Shown one piece after another: positions 33,301 to 45,562 of a stretch of 64,000 bases of DNA. The notes under the pieces are model-generated. The model was not told the origin of the DNA. It did no database searches and saw only the letters and a list, made by a program, of their open reading frames with translations. Position numbers and translations under genes: made by a program. The DNA is from Adiantum capillus-veneris (Eukaryota; Streptophyta; Polypodiopsida; Polypodiales; Pteridaceae). Each line of letters starts with the position of its first letter. The stretch's first letter is position 1. Location: NCBI GenBank assembly GCA_014529385.2, contig CM043958.1, positions 82,829,525-82,893,524 of the forward strand, written 5' to 3'.

Positions 33301-34752
33301 AACTCCTTGTTTTAATGTATCTATTAAATTGCCTAATTTTTTGCATTTGAAAACCCCTCCTTTTGAACTCACATTATACATTAACATGACTACATAGTGC
33401 ACCCCCCAAGTCAATAACTTTTGTATCCTCAATTCAAAGGTTATGACCAGCTGGGTGGACTTTGGAAAATGGCAAAGACAAGATATTTGTAGGAGAGGGA
33501 AGCATGGAAGCAAGTGCATGGATGCAGGAGGGCACCCCCAGTGCCTAGACACCTTACATGTTTCCCAAATCTTAATAGTGCCGAGTGGATTCATGAGAGA
33601 ATGACCGAAAAAAAAGTACGTGGGGAAGAAATCTCCGACAAAGAATAGGAGTATGCATGAGGTTGCATACCAAAGTAGAGTACTCATATACTTAAACCAT
33701 ATTGTATAGTTTTTTCTTGCTTTTATCTTTGTAATTGATAAAAGATATTTTATTATTTTGTAGCGCCTTTCCTTTAATTCTATGTGATCAAAGGGTCAAA
33801 ACTTTTGTACATGCCACATTGACGAGCGCTCGAACCACCATGGACTATAGCATCATGGGAAAATCTGACACAGATAGTGATGAATCCACGTACTATGTAA
33901 CTATTGAAAGGATACTAAATGTCACTTTTAGAACCTTTCATACCTTCATCTTTGAGTGCAAGTGGTTTGCAAATTTTTCTAAACGGCATGAGAATGGCCT
34001 CTACATGGTGGACTCTAGTGTGTATCACACAAAGAGGTATGACAATTTAGTTTTGCCATGCAATTGTGAACATGTGATTTATTACCTTCTTTGCCCTTAA
34101 TTGCTTGTAAAATTAATCATACCAATGTTATTCACTTTGAACTTCTCTTCTATAGGTCATCTATGTCCCAGTATTCCACCAACCAAAACTTTGGTTTGTA
34201 GTTCCCGTAACACCTCTAGGGAGAACCATTTTTGCTACTAATGAAGTGGAGACCATCTTCCACCCTCTCCCACCTACTACTTTGGATGGAGGGGAGATAG
34301 AGGAGAGAGAGATCAATGATTCAAGTCCAATGATTGCCAATCTTAGCGAGGATGATGTTTGTGATGAGATGAGATGGAGGATGAAGAACTCAAAGATGAT
34401 GAAGGCAACACATCCAGAAACGAGAATTCTATTTCTCTCTTTATTGAGTTAGGAGCCATGGTCTTTGAATTGGATGACGCTTCTTGTAGATGATTCATAA
34501 ACATTTTATATACTTTAAGTTATGATTTTTTTTTGTCATGTCATCCATTCATCTCTCCCTCTCCCCAAACCCATTGTTTCATGTTTAATGTCATATTTTT
34601 TAAAATAATGTTCTTTAATTTTTATTCACAAGAAAAACAGAGGGAAACACCAAAATTTTAATGTTCAACCACTAAAGTGGGATTTGGTAATAAGTGTGGC
34701 ACTAATTGCGGTAATATATGCGATAATATGAGTGGCTATATCTGCAGTAATA
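30335..34752 (+). mobile_element. CACTA-type (TNP2) transposon remnant, edges approximate
   Basis: A decayed TNP2-like gene lies between imperfect inverted copies of TATTACTGTAGATAT (30335-30349) and its near-complement at 34738-34752. Neither edge shows the canonical CACTA terminus, so the true ends may lie further out or be eroded. The span contains no other recognisable gene. Confidence 0.5.
30720..34480 (+). pseudogene. TNP2-like transposase remnant (CACTA superfamily)
   Basis: Fragments in order match the plant TNP2 protein. They are KVLNVQAKFGWSNASVDALL (30890-30958, then a GTAAGT donor); ACINNCILYRDEHTHATSC PMC (about 31145-31215); LRLGLASDYVNPFGAKS (31450-31500) with YNIPPW and VANIDVYLKPLIKELEELW (31610-31665); LDSMHIFKNVAHTLWDHI (32147-32200); ARWMLFLERFLKTLKIL (about 32900-32950); and a DUF4216-like end, FIFECKWFANFSKRHENG (33948-34000), with a last piece at about 34150-34220. 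The spacing suggests several introns plus frameshifts. In intact members this nuclear protein binds the ends and cuts the element. Clearly dead here. Confidence 0.82.
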
Positions 34753-35404
34753 TTTGAAATTCAAAAAAATGCCCCCCCACCCCCCCCTCCCTCCCTCTCT
34801 TCTTTGGCCAGCCTAGTTCGGACTTTCTATCTACAAAAGTAAAAGGTCCCAGTACACGTTTTGAATGTTTTGAGATTTACATAGTGGAAAACAAAAGAAT
34901 ATCTTAATCTTCATAATTTTCAGGGTTTCAAAGCCCCTTTTTGCAAGCTGCATTTAATTATTGTCTAGCCAAGTGGATGCACTTACAAAATGTTTAGCCG
35001 CCTTTATCATAAAGGAGGCACCAGACATTATGCTCCACATTATGCAAGGGGAAGTTGTATTAGATATTCAACCAAGTCAATATATGATTTAGTAGTAGGT
35101 CACCCCTACTCCGATTGTGGTTGTCTGTGCCAATGTGACGATGAAGTGACAAAAAATTCAAAATTTAAAAATGCAAAAACTTTGTTTTTTTCATTTGGGA
35201 CTCCATCTAAAAAGAGATTGTCCCTACACACTTGATCATCAAGACTTTAGCAAGAGCATCTAATAGGTTGCAATTTGTGATATGCGTAAGTAGCATCTCA
35301 TGTACATAGCTTTCTAGTTATTTGCATATGATACATTCATATAGATATATATGAAGCATGTAGTTAGAACTTAGCAAAAGTTGCTAGCCCTTTTTCACGT
35401 TTTC
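34753..35404. other. Spacer, no gene seen
   Basis: AT-rich with a C-rich run (about 34771-34796). One short open frame at 34990-35235 resembles nothing I know. Confidence 0.5.
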
Positions 35405-36606
35405 TTCTTTCACAATTTTGTTTCACATATATAGACATGGTCATTCCCGCTGATGAATTTGTTCATGGGAGGGCAAGGCCACTTGAATTTTTATTTTTTT
35501 TTAAACTTAGACTCAAACAAAACACATGCATCGAGTTACTCATTGCACTTTTTCTCAAAGCCTAGCACCTTGGCTTTATTGTTTGTCATGAATCGGTTGC
35601 ATCTTTACTATGATCAACTTTGGATTCTTTTTCTTTGCTCCAAAAGAGGGTATATTTCAGTTAGTTGTTTCTCTATCTAGGTACTTTCAAGATCTTACAT
35701 TCTTTAAATGTATGATGTTAGCGGGTCGCCGTGATGGACGTCTGTAGCATAGCTCTTTTGTACTAACATAATGTCAGTATGCAAGGAAGCAACTCGGGAT
35801 GGGGCACCGAGATTTAATGAGAGTATCAATCTCACCAAAGTGAACTCAAAGGGCTATGCATTCTACGACAAAAGCAAATCAATCACTTCCTAGTCAAACA
35901 ATTAATATGCGTCCAATCTCGTTGCTCAAGGTCATCACGCCTTTTCGGCATCCACACGAATCCGGAATGCAATGAAACTTAAGGAGAGGTATCACAACAC
36001 CTAAGGGCACAAACCTACCAAGTTCTGTCACCATCTGTGAAGGTACATAAATCAAAATCCATCACAGAAAATGTGCAAAAAACTAAAACAGAAGTACTCG
36101 GGAAGGTCCTCCTTAAGCATAGAAACACTTATCCATAGTCAAAACATCAAAAATTTTTAACCTCCAAATCAATGCATTTAGCTCACAAAGCAAAGCGTCG
36201 CAAACCAAAATAGAATTGAGAATGGTTGCACTTAAATTGTAGAGCAAGAGACAAGGAATACAATGTGCTATTCGGAAATGAATTTTGATCACCAGTCCAG
36301 GAGAAAAGAGGATTACAATTTGTAGCAGCAAGAGGCTCCCACAGTGAACGTTTTCAAATCTTCCAAGCTAATGATATCTCTTTAGTCCAAACTAAGGGTT
36401 TTGACCTTAAAGTTAAGGGAGATTTCCCACGGCCATTTGGCCACTTGCAAGGGTGTAGACTCAGAGAGGTTGAGAGGGTATTGTCAGATTACATCATAAT
36501 TAAAAATCATCATAGGTTGAACTACATGGCTTTTTTTTCTAAAAATCGAGTGAGTGTTTACAAGGTGTGGTGTGCATACGCGTGTATCCACCGTATCCAC
36601 CAAACA
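35405..36606 (-). repeat. Long terminal direct repeat of giant element C, left (3' LTR)
   Basis: About 1.2 kb matching 60368-61556 at roughly 90 percent by eye. On the minus strand it begins TGTTTGGTGGATACGG right after a purine tract (GGAAGGGGAGAA, 36607-36620 complement), as expected for a 3' LTR. The inner features around GTTAGCGGGTCGCC and CTCTTTTGTACTAACATAAT are shared. The far edge is uncertain because similarity fades near 35405 without a clear terminus. Confidence 0.7.
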
Positions 36607-36660
36607 TTCTCCCCTTCCTATTCATTACACGTCCTCGTGCAAGCCGTCTCTGAGTGTAGG

Positions 36661-39600
36661 CTACTGTCTTCTCTTGAGCGTTGCCGTGAGGTTTTTGAAC
36701 TTCTGAGATCTTACTTCAATCTCTACTTTGGTGACCACCTCTCTAAAAGGATTGTTGTTGAGGGTACTTTGATAGGAAATGTGATGCGCTGGCAGATCTT
36801 TTGTCATGGGATTGAATATGGAGGACTCCACTTCAAACAAGCCTGTCATGAATGCCTCTTCGAAGGTCTGCATGTAATGAGAGGGCAGGAACATGACTCT
36901 TTCATATAATCCCATGATGACATTCCAGCTTGGGATTTCCGTCTCCATATTCCAGTAAATGTCTTGCATGCCTTCGGTAAAGATTTTCCAAGGATGCTCT
37001 GCTGCTTCTATATCATTGAAGGTTGTAATGCAGGTGATGAGCATCTTGGAAATATTTACAAGCATCTGACATGCGAGATCCGGGATCTCCTACATCATGT
37101 TGATCACCCCTTTGAGAGTTTGAACCATATATTGCTCTGACGGTGGGTTGTTATTGAGTGGCTTTGTGATTACTGGGTAGTGTAGCACCTGTGGAATTTT
37201 TCTTTGCCAAATGTAAAAGCTGTCCCAGGATCATCGTTTGTTGATGGGACAGTAACTTAGGTTGATCCTGAGATGCTGGGGAGCATTCCTATAATAGGTT
37301 TCATCTGTTGGCCTTTGATCAAACCATTTCTTCCGCTAGAGGGCTTGATTATCAATGAATTTTTGGATCTGAAGTGTCGTGACAGGAACCTCCCTGTAAT
37401 CCCCTCTGCTGTTTGGTGCAAGTTCTGGTAGCATTTTTTGATGCCATAACCTAGCCTCTTGCCACATTAGTGGTAGGGCGATCATCTCATGCCCGAGATT
37501 CTTTACTACCTCATCTGGAGTAATCATGACGAGGATAGCCGATTCCAACACCTTCAGTTCATACTGCATATAAGCTTTGTGCGAGGGATCCTTTACTTCT
37601 GAGATCTAGCACTAAATTTTGTCCTTTGCGACTACGAAGTGGATTTTGTGGTTGGATCCGCAGATTCCTGTGTTCCTTTTTCCGTGCTGGTAGTGGGCAC
37701 CTCTGCTTGATGGGCCTTAGACATGGAAGGTTCAAATACTCCTTCCTATTCAAATTCTATGGGGGTCTGCTGATGCTTTGGCTGACCGGCCCTCAGAATC
37801 TCTAAGGCCCCTCTTGCCTCAGCCAACTGCTTCCTTAATTCTTCGATTTCTTCATCCTTGGCTCGTTGTAGGGCCCTATGACCTGCTGTCATGATCTGTC
37901 TATTATATTTTTCTTGAGCGAGGGCTTCTTTCAAATCTTTAATTTTTTGACTCGGGGAGGCAGATCTTGTAGTCATCGTTGAGGAGGAGAGGGTCTCTTG
38001 TATTTCAAGGAGCTGAGTGAGAAATTTGCTAACCACAGCATACAAGCCTTGCAGCTTCTCATTTTGTTCCCTTTCCTTGGTTAGCTCCTCCTCGAGACGT
38101 TGTTGCTTGACTTGCAGTGTGGAGTTTGCCTCGTTAAACTGTTGCACCTCTTTGTAATAGTAGGCTGCATTTTCTTGTTCCCTCTGCAACTCCGATTGTG
38201 CCTGGAGTTGTGCCTTCTCTAATTCCTCTATTCTTTGCTTTAACTGCAAGGAATGTGCTGATGTCTTAGATGCTTCTTTCTTTGTATCTTCCAACTCCAG
38301 TTCGCGTAGATTGTAAAGAGCCCTTTGACATTGAATCTGTAGCTTGATCTGATCTAAGTGAGCATCAATGTCAAAGGACTTGACTATCTTTGCTCTCTCC
38401 TCCATTGCACCTTGTGATCAAGGCGATCTTGGCCTCTGCTGGCTTTTTTGGCCCTAATCCAATTGTTCAGCCTCATTAGTTTGCTTTTCTCTCTGTCTCT
38501 AATCTTCTAGAGCAGCAGAGGTTGTAGTGGGCTTTGTTTGTTCATCTGCTTTTAGTTCCGACTGCCTTTTCTCTACTCCTTGCTCTGGCAAGTCTTCAAC
38601 TTTTTCTTTCCCTTTGACAGCAGTTTCTGGAGGTGCCCCAGTGTCTTTGGAAGAATCAAACTCTTGATCTTGCTGGTCTTGTGTGTCTTGCAGTTCCTCC
38701 CTTTGCAAGTTACTCTCCTCTTTTTTGCTTTGATTAGATTTGTCAGATGATTCGAGATCATCGACATGTGGCTTTTTCGATTCTTCCTTTTCACTTTGCT
38801 CCATTTTTTTGCTTGAGTTCATTATGGATTCGTTGCCACATGACACTGGCAATCTCACGTTTTTCTTCAGCTTCGTGCCTCTTCTACTGCTTGATCCTTT
38901 CTTAAGCTGCTGTTTGTCTACGTAGCGGTGGAATGTTTTTTGCATCTTCCTCCTCTTTCTCATCATCGTCTTTTGTTCCTTGGGTTTGTTTCTCATCATG
39001 ATTTTGTTGGTGGAGCCTTTCCCTCAATGCCTGAGCTTCTTCCATTGTCCTCTTGGCATGAGTAATGGGAATAGCCTCTGCCACGTGCACAACTTTCTTT
39101 TGAAATTGTGTATATCCAAGCATGTATTAGCTGTCATGCTCCTCCTTCGAAGATTGGTACTCTGAATGAGTGTCTCTCTGCTCGGACCCCACTTCTTGGA
39201 AATTTGACTCTGTCTTTTTGCTGTCAAAATCTTTTAAAGGTGCACTCTGCCTCGTCTGCTTAACTTCTGGTTTTGGCCTTGTGGAAGGTCCTGCCACCGG
39301 TCTTACAGCTCTTTTAGATATGTGGATCAGATCTATCTGTGCTTCGGCTGGTGGTAGATCGTCGATCATTCCTAGTGTGCCTGATAGGCAATACGCGTCA
39401 TCATTGGTCCCCCGTTCATTTAGGCTTTGCTTCTTTGGCTCCCCTTCAGGGGTTTGCTTCAACAATATTGTCAAGAAGATAATTATCAAGGTTGCAACTG
39501 ACCACTCTTCCTTCAGCCAAGCCCATTGCCATTGCCACGGCCATGTGCAACAATGGTTTTGTATATCTGGGTGGCTTCTGCACTTTGAAGTGTTGTGATA

Positions 39601-39870
39601 TAAAGCTCAACGGCAATTCTCAGTATATCAAATCTTGATATGTCAACTTGTGCCCCCATTGCTTCAGGAAGGCTTTATCATTATCTATTGTCTTTGTCTT
39701 TTGCAAGAGATTGTGCGTCCCTTGCGGCAGGTCGAGGGCTTCCTTGATGATTTTTGCTGTGATTTTTACCTTGACTACTGCTCCATCCTTGTCGGTCAGA
39801 GTTGCTTCCCCATTGTACTGATTGAACTGATGAGCTCGTGAGCTCGTCTGACGTCCATCGTCTGATTTGG
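36661..39870 (-). pseudogene. 3' coding region of element C: unknown N-domain, acidic middle, coiled coil
   Basis: Broken minus-strand frames of about 1,070 codons in all. The N-terminal part (39830-39480) reads NGEATLTDKDGAVVKVKITA, then KEALDLPQGTHNL and AMGLAEGRVVSCNLDNYLL. A charged middle (39390-38500) includes VAGPSTRPKPEVKQTRQ. At 38405-37746 there is an unbroken coiled coil (KTSAHSLQLKQRIEELEKAQ, then LEEELTKEREQNEKLQGLYA). The C-terminal part (37569-36661) reads WQEARLWHQKMLPELAP and later GLYERVMFLPSHYMQTFEEA. There is no signal peptide or clear membrane anchor, so it is not an envelope-like gene. It lies between integrase and the 3' LTR. Function unknown. Confidence 0.65.
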
Positions 39871-39879
39871 ATCAATGGT

Positions 39880-41060
39880 TTGACACTTGGACTAACTTTT
39901 GGAAATATTTGCAGACTTAGAGATTTTTGGCATTTTGAAGTGGATTTTGGGATTCAAATGGCTTGGCTTTCTTGAACATACTGAATCAGATGGCATGGTT
40001 TTTTCTTTGATTGCGCAAAAAGGTACATGGATTGCAATCCATGTTGGACAGAATTTTGATACAGTTCTTTTGTACATATGTTCCTAAGGTTTTCCTAGTA
40101 CACTGGTGAAATGTTTTCAAATTTGGACATGTTCTTCCTTAGTTTGCCCCATTTTCTAGTTTATGGCCATGATTTTTCCATTTTGACCATATCTGTTTCT
40201 TGCCACCATTTTTGAGCACATGTTTTGCCTAACATCTCTTATTGCCTTGGTTCTCAATGATTTAGGTCTGTAGCTCATAGCTTTGCCTAGCTCCCTCTCA
40301 AATTCCATCAGAAATTGAATCCATTTAAGAGGACAAATTGATTCATGTAATTTTCACCATTTTGCAAGTAATCCTTTGCTTGGTTTTGATCCCACAACCA
40401 TCCTTAAGCTACATTTGCTTGTTGATAGACTTTGAGGAGAGTGTGAAGTCTCTCAATTGGCTTTAGCAACAATTTGAAAACTCAAGAACGTTACCTTTGG
40501 CCCCTCTTCATAAGTTTTGTTGTCATCCTAGCATTTGACCTCTCCCTGAGTTTTGTTTCTGGGATCCCACTTTTTTCCTTTTGAAAATGACCAAAGGACC
40601 ATTTGGAGACTGTTCAGGCAGAGAACCAGGAGGATTTGATGATCTTAAGAGCAATTTTTGTGATTATTTTTGCAGCACCAGTACTATTTTTGCATTCCCC
40701 AGCTAGTGAGCCACCCCTGCCCTGATTTTGGCAAAAAGGAACATGGATCACGATCCATGTTGGGATGCATTTTGGAAATCCAGTTATAGGATTTTGTTCC
40801 AGGACATTTGTGGGTGCTCCTGTACAATTTTCTCTGATTTTAGGGTTTGTGGAACATGGATTGCGATCCATGTTCCACCACCTTTTGTTGCTGTTTTTGT
40901 CCTACCTGATTCTATCAACTATTTGGGGTGTACTGCTGAAAGATTTTTGGTTTTTGATGAGTTTTGGGATTCCCCATTGGCCCTATTAGTTTGCCAATTT
41001 TGTGACTTTGTACTGCTCTGATCTATTGTTTTTGGCATTGTTGATATAGTATGGGGCAAA
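39880..41060 (-). other. 3' spacer of element C with palindromes
   Basis: Non-coding, T-rich sequence on the plus strand in the same style as the leader at 59310-60360. It carries three copies of the 20-bp palindrome, described separately. Confidence 0.6.
40025..40873. repeat. Palindromes in the 3' spacer (three copies)
   Basis: Copies at 40025-40044 (centre TTGCAA), 40741-40760 (centre TCACGA) and 40854-40873 (centre TTGCGA), each within ACATGGA......TCCATGT. The last extends to 26 bp as GGAACATGGA...TCCATGTTCC. The first two follow AAAAAGG, like copies in the leader. Confidence 0.95.
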
Positions 41061-41170
41061 CACACATGCTCTTGGAAGGTTAATGATTATAACTGTCAAA
41101 TCTGGTGTAGTAAGATCCATTGAGGTGGTTGCAGCCAGCATAACCAACTCTAAAAACTCTATGCTCATGT

Positions 41171-42661
<1,491 letters not shown>

Positions 42662-42915
42662 CGGAATGACGTCTTTTGGAATCCAATGATTGCAGGATAT
42701 ACCCAGTCGGAATGTGATCTCTTGGAATGCATTGACTGCGGGATATACCCAACAAGGCAAGACCATCACCCTTGATGTGGAAAGCTCTGACACCATCGAC
42801 AATGTGAAGACCAAAATACAATGGCCGTGGCCGCCCACTGGAGATGCTTGGCGATGCCTTGGCCGAAATGTATACCAAATGTGATGCCCATCAAATATTT
42901 GCCAAGGGCCATAAC
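42662..42915 (+). pseudogene. Chimeric gene fragments: PPR, PPR, ubiquitin, PPR
   Basis: At 42662-42712 the frame reads RNDVFWNPMIAGYTQSE. A second frame from 42708 reads RNVISWNALTAGYTQQG; both are helix-forming pieces of PLS-type pentatricopeptide repeats (organelle RNA-binding proteins). The second runs without a break into TITLDVESSDTIDNVKTKIQ (42762-42821), which corresponds to ubiquitin residues of the beta2-helix1 region in the plant form (SSDTIDNVK). At 42847-42915 a third frame reads LGDALAEMYTKCDAHQIF, again PPR. None is long enough to act; they look like captured or recombined exon pieces. Confidence 0.8.
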
Positions 42916-43349
42916 TAAGGCCACACTCACAATGTTGTAGCAGTTCAGTTCTTTGTGTTATCTGGAGGGAGCACCGATGAGATGATTATGAATAAAGAAA
43001 GAAGCCCAATGGCCTCAACCTATGGCCGCCCAAAGGCAACCAAAGGGAGGCCGCCCGCCCACTATGGAAAGGGTTTTTTTTTGTTTAAGTGTGAATAAAA
43101 GGAGGAGATGGCGTGCAGGAAAAAAATACGAGCAACATAGGGAGAAGAATCGATCGCGCTAGCCGGGGTGATGCTTGGTCGAGCTCGACGATGAAGCGGA
43201 AGTTGGCGAACAGGCCTAGGCGCAGCTTTTTGGCCCTGATTCCGGCGGTTTTGGTGTTGGTCGGCAAATTCACTGCCACATCAACAGGAGGGGGTTTTTA
43301 CGCCTCCCTTGCAACGACGGCGCCGTCGTTGCTAACGGAGGGAGGGATT

Positions 43350-43357
43350 TATAAATA
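43350..43357 (+). promoter_or_regulatory. Possible TATA box
   Basis: TATAAATA in a GC-richer setting, followed by a CT-rich leader and the frame 43385-43927. It could be the promoter of an unrecognised LTR or small element; no support beyond the motif. Confidence 0.35.
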
Positions 43358-43586
43358 GGTCTCTCTTTTGCATGAGGGGAGGTCATGACAAGCAAGGGAG
43401 GAGAGGAAGCTTGGATGGGGAGCAAGAAGGTAGAGAAGGAGAGAGAAACCAAAGCATCTCTCTCTCGGCTTAAGCAAGAAGGAAGCCTCTCTCTCTCTCC
43501 ATCGTATACTCGAGAAGAGTTCTTACTGTCTCTCTCTCGCTCTCTTTCTCTCTCTTGGCTCGTCCTCGGCTTTGCTAACGAAGGAA

Positions 43587-43589
<3 letters not shown>

Positions 43590-43658
<69 letters not shown>
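43590..43658. repeat. (TC)n microsatellite
   Basis: Pure TC tract of about 69 bp. The open frames across it on both strands are low-complexity artefacts. Confidence 0.97.
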
Positions 43659-43660
<2 letters not shown>

Positions 43661-43854
43661 CCCTTGAGAAGAAAAGGGAGATGGAGAAGGGCAACGAGCA
43701 AGGGAAGAGGGTGCTCGAAGTTGGAAAGGAATCACGAGCTCTCTCTCTCTCAGAGCTTGGACAAAGAGAACTCTCTCTCTCCCTCGCTCTCATCCTCGAA
43801 GCTAGCTAAGTGGAGAGCAAGCTCGAGGCTTGAATCCGGTGAAGCACTAGGTAA

Positions 43855-44030
43855 GGCAAAGGATGCTTGGCAAGAGCAGGTAAGGCAGATCTCAGAAAGG
43901 GAAAGGATGCTTGGCAAGAGTACGTAAGGCAGATCTAGGTAAGGCAAAGGATGCTTGGCAAGAGCAGGTAAGGCAGATCTCGACAAGGGAAAGGATGCTT
44001 GGCAAGAGCAGATAAGCAGATTTCGGCAAG
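43855..44030 (+). repeat. 44-bp tandem repeat, four copies
   Basis: GGATGCTTGGCAAGAGCAGG recurs at 43861, 43905, 43949 and 43993, exactly 44 bp apart, with AAGGCAGATCT in between. Confidence 0.93.
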
Positions 44031-45016
44031 ATAAGGTACTCAAGAAAAAGAGAGTCGGAGCACCAAAGGCGATCAGAGCAAGTGGATTAGAGGAGATGTA
44101 AAAATTCAGAAACGGCAGATAAGTAAGTGGAAGCGTACAAAGCAAGATAATTAATAACTACTAAAGCTTGATGATTGATGTAGTGAGCAGAATTGAAGAT
44201 TGCAAAATCCAAGGGCAAATGAAGTAGATAAAACGACAGGAGGGATTTTTTTTGTCACCATCATCAACTAAATCTTGATTAATCATTGTGTTAATTCCGG
44301 TGTCGTTAACGGCCCGGTTAATTCTGTAAAGAAAGAGCTTAAACTCCTAATTAGCAGATGATCCAAGTGACGATGCTGTTAACAACCCGCCTTGGCTAAG
44401 GATTAAGTTGTACTCAAGCGTTAATCAATTAATTGATGATTATAGTGATTTCCAGATTCAGTTGCATCTATTGTTCTTGTTCTCTCTCTTTCACACCTCC
44501 CACAGCCAAAGGCCCCCGGCTCACGTAGCGAACACATATCCCCCGACAACGCACCCTGTGTTTGACGGTGACCTGCAAAAGTTGTGATGGTGCTGATTGA
44601 TGTGCTTGTTGGCTTCACTTTGACTGCAACTTAAATTGCTTGTGTGTGGATTCACTAGAAGAGGTATCGTGTGAGCGAGTTTGTTTTGGTTTCCATACCC
44701 ACTTGACATTGTTTGGTTGTCGAGGGTGGTGTTCCATTGGCCTAGGTTGTTTGACAAAAGCCGTAGGCAATTTGGCGTGGTCTGATTTTTGTGTAGGTAA
44801 TGTAGGTGGACTTGTGTTGTTTTGTCATTTTGGTATCCACAATTGCTTAGGATTGGTTTGCATGATGAATTTTTTAACCCATATTTTCTTAACCACAGTT
44901 GTGGAATATCATTGAGCTGGTGCATGTTGCGATGGTAGAGGTTCCCATACATGGTCTATTGGTACGAAGGACGTGGAAAAAGATTGGTCCACTTGTTTGA
45001 GCTGTAAGGTATTGTC
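44031..45016. other. Spacer; possibly the 3' end of the element C polyprotein
   Basis: At 44521-44952 the minus strand is open for 143 codons of unknown, Asn/Gln/His-rich sequence directly downstream of the second protease-like domain, in a different frame. On the minus strand TGTCGGGGGATATG starts near 44546, which could be an LTR edge of an inserted element; not proven. Confidence 0.35.
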
Positions 45017-45562
45017 CTACCAGTTTGGAGTGGCTTGATAAGTGTGCATCCACGACACTCCCAGAATAACTGCTTCGTTAAGATGTTGCTCATCGACCAC
45101 ACAAAATTGATGCGGATAAACTGTTCCATCAATGGTGATTGGTAAATTTATGTGGCCTAGATTGTCCATAGTGCCTTTGTTTGCTGCTTTGAACCCCATA
45201 ATGTTTGGCATTAGAGACTGCCGCATGATTTTTTTGAAAGTGGAGTAGTTAACCACATTAGCTCTGACCCCAGTGTCCAGTAGTGCTTGCTCGGTGGTGC
45301 CATTGACAAGTTGTGAATTAATGCGTAGATCCATTTCTCTTAACCATGTGGCTACCGTGTGTATGGATGCTATCGGAGCAGTATCAATAGCCTCGTTCTG
45401 TTGTGATTTTCTCTGAAAGTTTTCTTGCTCTTTGCGCTTTAATATTCTGATTTTGGCTTCCTGTTGTGCCTGTTCTCGAATGTCTTGTGCCTGTCTTCTG
45501 CGCTGAGCTGTTGCATGTAGTGTTGTGAGTTCTTCTGGTGTCACTGGAAGAAGATATTTCTT
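45017..45562 (-). pseudogene. Second retropepsin-like domain, downstream of integrase (element C)
   Basis: Same frame as the integrase C-terminus, separated from it by one TGA at 45563-45565. It begins with a charged helix (ATAQRRRQAQDIREQAQQEA) and then shows a retropepsin layout: NGTTEQALLDTGVRANVV with the catalytic DTG, FKAANKGTMDNLGHINLP with an internal Gly/Asn-type strand, and EAVILGVSWMHTY matching the conserved ILGxxWL end. The element already has a protease at 49667-50107. Proteases after integrase are not usual in Ty3/gypsy. It could be a duplicated protease, the protease of another element spliced in, or a recruited domain with a new role. Confidence 0.7.

Noticed and set aside
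36661-39870. Envelope-like gene in element C
   Set aside because: No signal peptide or membrane anchor; a coiled coil and charged regions dominate.
42690-42884. A real PPR-ubiquitin gene
   Set aside because: Only 64 codons, pieces in different frames, no full repeat array and no full ubiquitin; better read as captured fragments.
43385-43927. 180-codon frame downstream of the TATA-like motif
   Set aside because: Mostly CT-tract Ser-Leu and 44-bp repeat translation; nothing suggests a protein.
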